Assembly (NCBI GenBank): GCA_003222275.1
Contig: QHVJ01000029.1
Location: forward strand, 1-32,256
Length of the DNA: 32,256 nt
Source of the DNA: Acidobacteriota bacterium
Lineage (GTDB): Bacteria > Acidobacteriota > Vicinamibacteria > Fen-336
Direction: 5' to 3'
The translations under genes were made by a program, and so were the position numbers. Below are positions 8,197 through 14,610 of the stretch, piece by piece. The notes below the pieces were generated by a model. The model worked only from the letters and a program-made list of their open reading frames with translations, was not told the DNA's origin and did no database searches. Numbering within the stretch: the stretch's first letter is position 1; every line of letters starts with the position of its first letter.

Positions 8197-8226
8197 ACCA
8201 TAGGTCGTGGCCGGAAGGGCTGTCAA
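8197..8226 (-). promoter_or_regulatory. Predicted sigma70-type promoter for the DnaJ-gmhA operon
   Basis: Read on the minus strand: TTGACA (8226-8221), 18 bases, TATGGT (8202-8197). The -35 matches the consensus in 6 of 6 positions and the -10 in 4 of 6. Expected transcription start is near 8190, about three bases before the ATG at 8187, implying a very short or absent leader. Its -35 lies in the left half of the palindrome at 8221-8235. Confidence 0.5.
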
Positions 8227-8235
8227 GTCTTGACA
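8221..8235. promoter_or_regulatory. Perfect 7-1-7 palindrome uniting two divergent -35 boxes
   Basis: TGTCAAG, one base, CTTGACA. Each half carries a TTGACA box pointing outward, so the two divergent promoters have -35 boxes only three bases apart on opposite strands. The dyad may be an operator for a dimeric regulator, or may only reflect two consensus -35 boxes back to back. In either case polymerase should hardly bind both promoters at once. Confidence 0.5.
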
Positions 8236-8260
8236 TGCCCTCCCCCGGCTCGCGTATGAT
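8230..8260 (+). promoter_or_regulatory. Predicted promoter for the PuuD-like gene, 19-base spacer
   Basis: TTGACA (8230-8235), 19 bases, TATGAT (8255-8260). Both boxes are near consensus (6/6 and 5/6), but the spacer is two bases longer than the usual 17, as in MerR-family-regulated promoters. Expected start is near 8267, giving a leader of about 46 bases before the ATG at 8313. Confidence 0.5.
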
Positions 8261-8312
8261 CCAACACCTCCGCAGAAAAACGGCGACAACTCCACGGAAG
8301 GAGCGGACGATC

Positions 8313-8924
8313 ATGTTTCCCGACCTCGACTCCACCCTCCAGGCGATCTTTCGGTGGTTCCACGTCATCGCGGGGATCACCTGGATCGGGCATCTCTACT
8401 TCTTCAACTTCGTCAACACGCCTTTCCAGGGGGGCCTGGACAAGGAGCTGAAGCCGAAGGTCAACCCACCCCTCGTCCTGCGCGCCCTCTACTTCTTCCG
8501 ATGGGGTGCGATGTGGACGTTCCTCTTCGGGCTCGCGCTGTTCTACCTGATCTACATCCGCGGCGGAGAGATCCTGGATGCCGACCGCCACATGAGCCAG
8601 CGCGGCATGTGGATCCTGCTCGGTGGGCTGCTGGGCACGATCATGTGGTTCAACGTCTGGTTCGTGATCTGGCCCCGGCAGAAGAAGATCCTGGGCGCGA
8701 TGCTCGGGGGACCGCCGGCTCCGCCGACGGCGGCGCCGCAGGCCGCGCTGGCCTCGAAGATCAACACGTACCTGTCGGGCCCGATGCTGTGGGGCATGAT
8801 CGCCGGCTCCCACGTGAACATCTGGCCGATGACGTGGGCGACCTTCCTCGTCGCGATGGTCCTCGCGCTGGGCCTCATCCACGGCCTCTACGCGAGCTCG
8901 CGCAAGGTCAAGCTGACGGTATAG
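8313..8924 (+). CDS. PuuD-type urate oxidase membrane domain protein
   Basis: A 203-residue integral membrane protein matching the N-terminal membrane domain of PuuD urate hydroxylase. The signature is FRWFHVIAGITWIGHLYFFNFVN (about 14-36), with membrane segments at about 14-36, 70-90, 105-130 and 170-195, and a late SHVNIWPM segment. PuuD oxidises urate and normally carries a C-terminal cytochrome c domain; here the protein ends after the membrane part, and no CxxCH haem-binding motif follows. It may be a stand-alone domain using a separate cytochrome, or a relative with another substrate. I chose the ATG at 8313, with GGAAGGAG about 10 bases upstream, over an earlier in-frame start inside the promoter region. 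No purine-catabolism genes are nearby. The conserved histidines are possible haem ligands (inference). Confidence 0.85.
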   Translation: MFPDLDSTLQAIFRWFHVIAGITWIGHLYFFNFVNTPFQGGLDKELKPKVNPPLVLRALYFFRWGAMWTFLFGLALFYLIYIRGGEILDADRHMSQRGMWILLGGLLGTIMWFNVWFVIWPRQKKILGAMLGGPPAPPTAAPQAALASKINTYLSGPMLWGMIAGSHVNIWPMTWATFLVAMVLALGLIHGLYASSRKVKLTV

Positions 8925-8937
8925 GCCAAGCGCAAGC

Positions 8938-9060
8938 CCTTTGAACGCGGAGGACGCGGAGGAAGACGAAGAGAACGCGGAGCCTCTTTGCGGGGTCCGA
9001 CCACTTCCTTCTTCCCCGCGACTTCTCCGTTCGTTCTCCGCGACCTCCGCGTTTCAAAGG
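8938..9060. repeat. Long inverted repeat between convergent genes
   Basis: The arm from 8938 (CCTTTGAACGCGGAGG, then ACGCGGAGG) returns inverted, ending at 9060: read backwards, CCTTTGAAACGCGGAGG then TCGCGGAG. Over about 24 positions there is one bulged base and one mismatch. Inside, more copies of the AACGCGGAG unit occur in both orientations, so this is a tandem and inverted array of one short unit. It fills nearly the whole 137-base gap. It could be a bidirectional terminator, or a dispersed intergenic repeat of the REP/MITE kind; genome-wide copies cannot be checked here. Confidence 0.65.
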
Positions 9061-9061
9061 A

Positions 9062-9868
9062 TCATCGGCCACGCGCGACCGCCTTCACGAAGTTCCGAGC
9101 GGAGAAGCGGCCGAGGCTGAACCAGGTCAGGAAGCCCTCCGGTCCCACGGCGCGGCGGGTCACCTCGCGTTCGGGCAGGCCCTGCGCGAGCAGCTCGCGC
9201 GCGCTCTGTCTCAGGCCCGAGAGATGCTCGGCCTTCCGGCGCAGCGCGGCCGGCCCGTCTCGCACGGGCCCGCGATGCGCGCAGAAGACGCGCGTCAAGG
9301 GCAGCCGCGCCACGCTCTCGAGGGAGGTGATCAGGGAGTCCAGGTCCTCGTCGTCGCGGAGATAGCGCAGGCGCTCGGCCAGGAAGAGGTCCCCCGTGAA
9401 GAGCCATCCCCGCTCGCGCTCGAAGAAGCAGACGTGGTCGGCGCTGTGGCCAGGGGTGGGGATCACCTCGAAGCGCAACGCGCCCACGGCCTCCTCGGCG
9501 CCGAGAGCCTCGGCGTGCACGCGGGGCGGCCGGCCCCACGCCACGCGCCGGTATGTCTCCTGGGGGAAGCCGCGTTCGAGCCGCGGTACGCCGGAGGCGT
9601 GGATCTTCGGCACCAGGCCTCGGTGCCGGCCGAGCAGCGCCGCGGCCCCCATGTGGTCCTCGTGGTGGTGGGTCACGAGCAGCGCGTCCACCCGTCGCCC
9701 GTCGAGCGCGCGCGTCAGCTCCGGCGCCGTCACGGGCGGCCCGCAGTCGACGAGCGCGCCGCCGACCAGATAGGCGCCGCTCCAGTAGAGGGGCCGGCCG
9801 GCGAGCGTCCGGGCGAGCCGGAAGAACGTGACGTCGCGATCCCCGGCGCCCGGCTCGATCCGGATCAC
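9062..9868 (-). CDS. MBL-fold metallo-hydrolase
   Basis: A 268-residue metallo-beta-lactamase-fold hydrolase of the glyoxalase II/LACTB2-like type. The metal-binding motif THHHEDH (66-72, HxHxDH) is intact, followed by GHSADHVCFF, FTGDLFL (the bridging Asp) and CAHRGP (the last His ligand). A helical C-terminal tail (about 205-268), seen in LACTB2-like members, follows. The start is GTG at 9868, overlapping the upstream stop as GTGA; an earlier start would run inside the upstream gene. It closes the kinase-led cluster. It has no signal peptide and should be cytosolic. The substrate is unknown. Confidence 0.88.
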   Translation of the reverse strand: MIRIEPGAGDRDVTFFRLARTLAGRPLYWSGAYLVGGALVDCGPPVTAPELTRALDGRRVDALLVTHHHEDHMGAAALLGRHRGLVPKIHASGVPRLERGFPQETYRRVAWGRPPRVHAEALGAEEAVGALRFEVIPTPGHSADHVCFFERERGWLFTGDLFLAERLRYLRDDEDLDSLITSLESVARLPLTRVFCAHRGPVRDGPAALRRKAEHLSGLRQSARELLAQGLPEREVTRRAVGPEGFLTWFSLGRFSARNFVKAVARGR

Positions 9869-10704
9869 GGGACGGCCGGATGCTTCTCGGCGGTCTCCGC
9901 CCGTCCCCTGCGAGCTCGGCGTCGTTTCTCGGCGTAGCCGGCCGCCGCGAGCAGGAGGACCGCCAGCGCGAGGAGGGGCGAGCGCAGGCGGGGCATCCAC
10001 GCGGGGTCGGCCTGGACTTCGACCACGGCGGTGGCCGCGCCGGCGCTCGCGGGCTCCTCGCCGACCGTCTCCGCCAGCACCACGACGCCCTGCCGCGAGG
10101 GCCGGGGCGCGCCGCCGCGCAGCAGGCGTATCTCGGCGTTCACGCCGCCGAATCGCGGCACGCCCACTTCGGGCTCGGAGCCGAAGGGCTGCAGGCCTCG
10201 GGGTGTCAGCATCCGGAGGCGAACCCGATGGGCCCCGAGATCGGCGCTGTCGATGCGGACGACGACCGTCGCCATCGTGTCGAGGTGCACGGGGGGGACC
10301 GTGAGACGCACGGCCGGAGGCGGGTTCGCCCCCAGCGCCAGCAGGAGGTAGCCGCGTTGGCTGGCGGTGTCGCCGGCGACGGGGGAGCGCGCGTACTGGA
10401 CGTGGAGGGCGAGCGGGTAGACGCCGGGCGGCAAGGCGCCGACGTCGAACGGGAACGTGGCGCTGCCGCCGACCTGCGGCGGGAGCTCGTCCTCCAGCCG
10501 CGAGATCCGCCGCTGTCCGAGCAGTTCGGCCTCGATGCTCACGGCGCGCGCGGGGGCGTCGCCCAGGTTGGCGAGATCGACCCTCACCTGCACCCGCGGG
10601 GGGCCCGACAGCACCGCCCCCGTCGTTTGCAGGCGGACTTCCGCCGAGGCGGGAACGGCGAGCGCCATTGCCGCCACGAAGCTAGCGGCGGACCACCGGC
10701 ACAA
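9865..10704 (-). CDS. Exported protein with C-terminal membrane anchor, unknown function
   Basis: A 279-residue protein with a signal peptide ending at about PASA-EV (residue 21), a beta-rich body with CARDB/Ig-like character (VRVDLANLGDAPARAVSIEAEL, then LPPGVYPLALHVQYA), a C-terminal hydrophobic segment at about 245-262, and a basic tail. The expected topology is periplasmic with a C-terminal inner-membrane anchor. The start is uncertain: TTG at 10704 gives the best signal peptide and overlaps the upstream stop by 23 bases; GTG at 10677 and ATG at 10668 are alternatives. It overlaps the MBL gene by GTGA. Its exported beta-sandwich look is shared with the C-terminal part of the kinase, so both may work at the cell surface (inference). 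Confidence 0.78.
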   Translation of the reverse strand: MCRWSAASFVAAMALAVPASAEVRLQTTGAVLSGPPRVQVRVDLANLGDAPARAVSIEAELLGQRRISRLEDELPPQVGGSATFPFDVGALPPGVYPLALHVQYARSPVAGDTASQRGYLLLALGANPPPAVRLTVPPVHLDTMATVVVRIDSADLGAHRVRLRMLTPRGLQPFGSEPEVGVPRFGGVNAEIRLLRGGAPRPSRQGVVVLAETVGEEPASAGAATAVVEVQADPAWMPRLRSPLLALAVLLLAAAGYAEKRRRARRGRAETAEKHPAVP

Positions 10705-11197
10705 ACGACACCCCGGCGCCCTGGAAGCCCTCGGACAGCTTCTTCCCTTGATCCTTGTGGGTCGCGTAGACCGTGATCGCCGCCGCCTTCGCCGCGTCCT
10801 TCTCCACCGGCGGGAACTCGCAGGTGGGCTGGACGGCCATCTGGAACGTGCTGGTGCGGGTGGATTCGTACTGGTCGTCGACGGCCTGGACGTAGTACTC
10901 GACGGTCTTCGCCTTGCCCTCCCGCGGGCCGGGCACCGTGCCGCAGAAGTTCAGGCCGCCGAAAACCATGTCCACGAAGCTGTAGAACTTGTCGCCCGCG
11001 GAGCGGAAGTAGATGCGTGCCTTGGCCACCTGCCCGTCGTCGGTGATGTTGGCGCAGAGCGTGAGCGCCTTGTCGGGGACCGTGCACGGCACCGGCTGGT
11101 GCTCCACCGCCGGCGGCTCCGCGCTCGCGCTCGCGGCCGCCAGCCACGCGCCCAGCCCGAGGAGCGCCGCGGTACTCCTGCCCTTGACCGGCCTCAC
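10682..11197 (-). CDS. Exported protein of unknown function
   Basis: A 171-residue protein with a signal peptide (RPVKGRS, then a hydrophobic run, cleavage after ASASA at about residue 26). The mature part is beta-rich, with three cysteines (CTVPDKALTLC, LNFCGTV, PTCEFPP) and the segments AKARIYFRSAGDKFYSFVDMVF and TVEYYVQAVDDQYESTRTSTF, the pattern of a small Ig-like or fibronectin-like domain. The start is GTG at 11197, overlapping the kinase stop as GTGA, so translation is probably coupled. I recognise no family. An upstream extension in this frame only shadows the kinase gene. Confidence 0.78.
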   Translation of the reverse strand: MRPVKGRSTAALLGLGAWLAAASASAEPPAVEHQPVPCTVPDKALTLCANITDDGQVAKARIYFRSAGDKFYSFVDMVFGGLNFCGTVPGPREGKAKTVEYYVQAVDDQYESTRTSTFQMAVQPTCEFPPVEKDAAKAAAITVYATHKDQGKKLSEGFQGAGVSFVPVVRR

Positions 11198-13599
11198 TTC
11201 CAGGTCACCTGGTTCTTGTACGACTCTCCGCGCGCGGTGCTGACCGTGACCTCCATCGACCACGAGGTGGTGTCCTCCTTCCAGATGTCGCGGCTGCTCA
11301 TGAGCAACGCCTTCTGCTGGGGCGCGACGTCCTTGACCTGCGCTTGAACCGGAGCGGAGACGCCACGGCCGTTGATCCGGGGGTTCACCATCATCTGCGT
11401 GATCTGGATGGGAGCGTTGCCCTCGTTCAGGAGGTAGACCTTCACCGTGTAGTTCTCCCCCGGCTTCACGGCCTCGGGGTCGATGTCGAAGAGGATCTTC
11501 CCCGGCAGCTCGGCGGCCTGGCTCCCCTTCTTGGCCGTCACTCCCGGGGTGTCCTCGAATCCTTCGGGGACCGAGCCGCTCTTCCGCGTCTCGATGCTCT
11601 GGGCCTGCGTCCGGGCGGAGACGAAGCTCTTGCCCGGCGCCACTCTCGATCCCGCGGTGCTCGCGGCCTGGGCCACCGCGCGGGCGGCGATGGCACCGCC
11701 GCGGCCTTGGGCCGCCCGCTGGTTCGCGGCGTCTCGCTTGAGCACCTCGTCGTAGAGACCGATGGCCGCGTCGTATTTCTGGCCCGCGAGCGCGTTGTCC
11801 GCCTGGTTCAGGAGGCCGTTGACCTCGTTCTGGAGCGTGGCCGCCTGCCTCTTCTGCTGCTCGGCGATCTGCGCCTGCTGGGCGGCCTGCTGCTGCCGCT
11901 GGATCTGCGACACGAGGTTCGGCCCGCGCGGGTCCCAGGCGGCGAGCGCGCGGCCGGCCTCGGCCTCCGTCATCGCACGGTCGAACTGGCCCTGGCGCAG
12001 CGCGCTCTCGGCCGCGGCGAAGCGGCTCTCGGCGTGTTGCCCCTTGAGCGCGTTCTCCACGAGGCTCTTCGCCTGAGCGTCGGCGGGGTCGTCGGCGAGC
12101 GCCTTCTGCGCCTCGGCCATCGCCTGATCGTAGTCGTAGCGCCCGAAGGCGGCCTGAGCCGCCCTCATCGCCGTCGAGCCCTTCTTCACCGCGAACGTCG
12201 GGGGCGGGGCGGCCGTGGGCGGCGGGGGCGTGGCGGCGGCGATGGTGGCCGGGGGCGCCGTGGACGGAGGCGCCGCCATTTCGGTCGCCGGCGGCAGCGT
12301 CGGCTCCGTCGGTTTCGCGCCCTGCTTGTTGATGTAGATGTATCCGCCGGCGGCGAGCAGGGCGACGCCCATCGCGCCGAGTACTGCATAGAGGATGGGG
12401 TTCCCGCCGGAAGCCGCGGGCTCGCGGCGGGCCACCGCGGGAGGAATGCGGACCGAAGAGCCCCGCTTCACGGTGGGCGTCAGCACGGTCGGGGCCTGGG
12501 TGGCGCCGACGACGGTGGGACCCGTAGCCTTCACGGTGCCGGTGCCCGCACGGACGGTATTGGGTGCGTGCGTCTTCCGCGCCGTGGGGCCGAGGTCCAT
12601 CGTCGCGGACGGGATGTCTCCCTCGTCCGCCGGGACCAGCGTTGCCCCCGGCGCGTCCGTGAGCGGCTGGGGCGGCGACGAAGGCGGCGGCTCGAGATCG
12701 ACGAGCTGCTCGAGCGCGTGCGCCCCCGCGGCCGAGCTGCCCCACGCCTTCAGGTACTCACGCAGCGCGACCGCGAAGTCGTACGCCGTCTGGTAGCGCT
12801 CCTCCAGGCTCTTGGCCAGGGCCCTCTGGAGGACGGGGCGCAGCGCGTCGAACTCCGGCCCTTGGGGCAGGAGGCCGTAGTTCACCTCTTCGTGGGTGAT
12901 CTTGTAGAAGATCGCCATCAGGTTGTCGGAGTGGAACGGCCTCCGGCCCGCGAGCAGCTCGTAGAGCATGCAGCCGACGCTGAAGAGGTCGCTCCGCCCG
13001 TCGACCTTCGCTCCCTTCACCTGCTCCGGGGACATGTAGTCGGCGGTGCCCACGATGTTGCCGGTGCCCGTCATGGAGGCGGTGGTCAGGCGCGCCACGC
13101 CGAAGTCCATGATCTTCACCGTGCCGTCCTGGTTGATGAAGATGTTGGCGGGCTTGATGTCGCGGTGCACGATGCCGGCCTGGTGCGCGTGGGCCAGCCC
13201 GGCCAGGACCTGCACGATGATCGCCACCTTCCGGTCGTTGGTCATCGGCGGCGGCGTTCGCATCGCCTTCTGGAGGTCCTGCCCCTTGAGCAGCTCCATG
13301 GCGATGTAGGGAGAGCCGTCGGTGTGGGTGCCGAGGTCGAAGACCGTGACCACGTTGGGGTGGGTCATCTTCGCCACGGCCTTGGCTTCCCGCGCGAAGC
13401 GCTGGATCAGCTCGGGGTCGTCGGCAATCTGCGACACCATGACCTTGAGGGCCACGTCGCGCTCGAGGATGGTGTCGTGGGCGAGGTACACCATTCCCAT
13501 CGCGCCCTTGCCGATCGGCCGGACGATCTCGTACTTGCCGATGCGTCCGGACAGCTCCTTGACGAGGGCGGCGGGCTTCGCCTCCGGCTGATCGGTCAT
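11194..13599 (-). CDS. Transmembrane Ser/Thr protein kinase (Hanks-type) with extracytoplasmic C-terminus
   Basis: An 801-residue receptor-like kinase. Residues about 20-285 form a complete kinase domain: GKGAMGMVY glycine loop, VALKVM lysine, HRDIKPANI catalytic loop (about 143), DFGVAR (about 165) and GTADYMSPEQ activation segment. A Pro/Thr-rich juxtamembrane stretch follows, a transmembrane helix at about 398-423 (ILYAVLGAMGVALLAAGGYIY), a Pro/Ala/Thr linker, an Ala/Gln-rich helical region with TPR-like repeats (about 480-650), and a beta-rich C-terminal domain (about 700-801, GENYTVKVYLLNEGNAPIQI) like an Ig/CARDB fold. The kinase should be cytosolic and the repeats and beta domain periplasmic, so it may sense an envelope signal. 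Heads a cluster with two exported proteins and an MBL hydrolase. A promoter candidate lies at 13642-13670. Confidence 0.93.
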   Translation of the reverse strand: MTDQPEAKPAALVKELSGRIGKYEIVRPIGKGAMGMVYLAHDTILERDVALKVMVSQIADDPELIQRFAREAKAVAKMTHPNVVTVFDLGTHTDGSPYIAMELLKGQDLQKAMRTPPPMTNDRKVAIIVQVLAGLAHAHQAGIVHRDIKPANIFINQDGTVKIMDFGVARLTTASMTGTGNIVGTADYMSPEQVKGAKVDGRSDLFSVGCMLYELLAGRRPFHSDNLMAIFYKITHEEVNYGLLPQGPEFDALRPVLQRALAKSLEERYQTAYDFAVALREYLKAWGSSAAGAHALEQLVDLEPPPSSPPQPLTDAPGATLVPADEGDIPSATMDLGPTARKTHAPNTVRAGTGTVKATGPTVVGATQAPTVLTPTVKRGSSVRIPPAVARREPAASGGNPILYAVLGAMGVALLAAGGYIYINKQGAKPTEPTLPPATEMAAPPSTAPPATIAAATPPPPTAAPPPTFAVKKGSTAMRAAQAAFGRYDYDQAMAEAQKALADDPADAQAKSLVENALKGQHAESRFAAAESALRQGQFDRAMTEAEAGRALAAWDPRGPNLVSQIQRQQQAAQQAQIAEQQKRQAATLQNEVNGLLNQADNALAGQKYDAAIGLYDEVLKRDAANQRAAQGRGGAIAARAVAQAASTAGSRVAPGKSFVSARTQAQSIETRKSGSVPEGFEDTPGVTAKKGSQAAELPGKILFDIDPEAVKPGENYTVKVYLLNEGNAPIQITQMMVNPRINGRGVSAPVQAQVKDVAPQQKALLMSSRDIWKEDTTSWSMEVTVSTARGESYKNQVTWK

Positions 13600-13641
13600 C
13601 TGCGCGGGGACCGACGAGGGAAGCTCATGGCGGGCGAAGAA

Positions 13642-13670
13642 AGATTAGAGACAACCCCCAGGGGTGTCAA
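13642..13670 (-). promoter_or_regulatory. Predicted promoter of the kinase operon with a dyad in the spacer
   Basis: Read on the minus strand: TTGACA (13670-13665), 17 bases, TAATCT (13647-13642). The -35 is a full match with ideal spacing; the -10 matches at 3 of 6 positions. The spacer overlaps an imperfect dyad (GACACCCC/GGGGTTGTC), a possible operator site. Expected start is near 13635, giving a leader of about 35 bases before the ATG at 13599. Confidence 0.5.
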
Positions 13671-13695
13671 GGAACGGGGGGGCGAGTGAGCCTGG

Positions 13696-14265
13696 TCACC
13701 GCCCCCGGGTCGTCTTGCCCGTGACGGCGAAGTGGTCTCGCCGGTTGCGCGCCCAGCACTCCTCGGTGGAATCCTGGCAGACCGGGACTTCCTTGCCGTA
13801 GGAGACGGTCTTCATCCGGTCGCTGGCCACCCCGAGGGAGCCGAGATAGTCGTAGGCCGCCCTGGCCCTCCGCTCGCCGAGGGCGAGGTTGTACTCCACC
13901 GAACCCCGCTCATCGCAGTGGCCTTCCACGGTGATCCTCAGGAAATCGAACTTCTTGAGGGTCTCCGCGTTGCGCGCGAGGATCTGGCGGTCGCCTTCCC
14001 GCAACTCGGCCTTGTCGTAGTCGAAGTGGATGTCGGCGAGAAGGCCCATCTTCTCGATCTCGTCGCTCGCCGTCTGACGCAGCCGCTCGTAGTCGTCCAC
14101 GAGCGGGGTCGTTTGCGACGTGGCCGGCGCGGGCGCGGGCGGCGGCAGGGCGGGGGCGACCGGTGCGGGCTCGGGCGGAGGCGGCGGGGCGCTCTTGGGG
14201 CGGTGGTGACAGGCCGCCAGACCCGTCGCGGCCAGCAGCAAGAAGACGAGGCTCGACCGTCTCAT
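13696..14265 (-). CDS. pal: Peptidoglycan-associated lipoprotein Pal
   Basis: A 189-residue OmpA-C-like outer-membrane lipoprotein of the Tol-Pal system, which ties the outer membrane to peptidoglycan and helps constriction at division. The lipobox is LAAC with Cys19. A Pro-rich linker (about 22-50) follows, then the OmpA-like domain: IHFDYDKAELREGD, then VEGHCDERGSVEYNLALGERRARAAYDYL, then YGKEVPVC. The residues that usually bind diaminopimelate (the D and R of the CDERG region) are present. A strong ribosome binding site (GAAGGAGGG) precedes the ATG. tol genes are not in the window; the neighbours are tatA upstream and the kinase cluster downstream, an uncommon place for pal. Confidence 0.95.
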   Translation of the reverse strand: MRRSSLVFLLLAATGLAACHHRPKSAPPPPPEPAPVAPALPPPAPAPATSQTTPLVDDYERLRQTASDEIEKMGLLADIHFDYDKAELREGDRQILARNAETLKKFDFLRITVEGHCDERGSVEYNLALGERRARAAYDYLGSLGVASDRMKTVSYGKEVPVCQDSTEECWARNRRDHFAVTGKTTRGR

Positions 14266-14285
14266 CAGTTCCCTCCTTCGTTGAG

Positions 14286-14314
14286 CAAGGGGGCGCTAGT
14301 GGCGCGCCCCCTTG
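14286..14314 (-). terminator. Stem-loop between tatA and pal
   Basis: A perfect 11-base-pair stem (CAAGGGGGCGC at 14286-14296 with its complement at 14304-14314) and a 7-base loop. It lies between the tatA stop and the pal ribosome binding site. No T-run follows on the minus strand, so it is not a classical terminator. It may end tatA messages partly, protect a 3' end, or act in the pal leader. I assigned the minus strand because both flanking genes are read that way. Confidence 0.5.
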
Positions 14315-14371
14315 AACCCCCGCTCGCTCCACGCGAATGAATCGCGCTCCGCTCGCAGCCTCAGGAGGGGC

Positions 14372-14530
14372 TCAGGGCTTCTTCTCGTTCTCCTCGCCCT
14401 TGAGGCCCTTCTTGAAGTTGCGGATTCCCTCCCCCAGCCCCTTGCCGAGCTCGGGAATGCGGCCCACGCCGAAGATCAGGACGACGATGACCAGAATGAG
14501 GAGGAGCTCCGGAAAGCCTAGTCCGAACAT
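14372..14530 (-). CDS. tatA: Sec-independent translocase subunit TatA/E
   Basis: A 52-residue TatA-family protein of the twin-arginine system, which exports folded proteins. The sequence has the short periplasmic start [10 protein letters not shown], one hydrophobic helix ([20 protein letters not shown]), the [23 protein letters not shown] hinge and amphipathic helix, and a short acidic/basic tail. The FG dipeptide at the end of the membrane helix is typical. Start ATG at 14530 with GGAGGG eight bases upstream; stop TGA at 14372-14374. It is short even for TatA but complete. tatC is not in the window. The Tat substrate at 25341-26531 shows the pathway is used in this genome. Confidence 0.93.
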   Translation of the reverse strand: MFGLGFPELLLILVIVVLIFGVGRIPELGKGLGEGIRNFKKGLKGEENEKKP

Positions 14531-14610
14531 GATTTCCCTCCAGGGGACTGCCCCCGCGGCGCCCGGCCCTCAGCGGCCGGCGTCAGGGACGACCGAATGA
14601 TACCGCAGAG

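Noticed and set aside
6992-8380. A long fused minus-strand frame joining the small membrane protein to upstream text
   Set aside because: The upstream part is the wrong frame of the DnaJ gene; the real start is the ATG at 7603, with a ribosome binding site.
12190-12300. A run of GGC/GGG-rich low-complexity sequence considered as a possible origin or regulatory repeat
   Set aside because: It encodes the Pro/Ala/Thr linker after the kinase transmembrane helix.
10682-12745. A 687-codon open frame on the minus strand running across the 3' half of the kinase gene
   Set aside because: Only the part after 11197 has a signal peptide and ordinary protein character. The rest is Arg/Gly/Pro-rich, the usual third-frame shadow of a GC-rich gene.
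11344-13689. A 781-codon plus-strand frame opposite the kinase gene
   Set aside because: It is antisense to a complete kinase with all catalytic motifs; Arg/Val/Leu/His-rich shadow composition.
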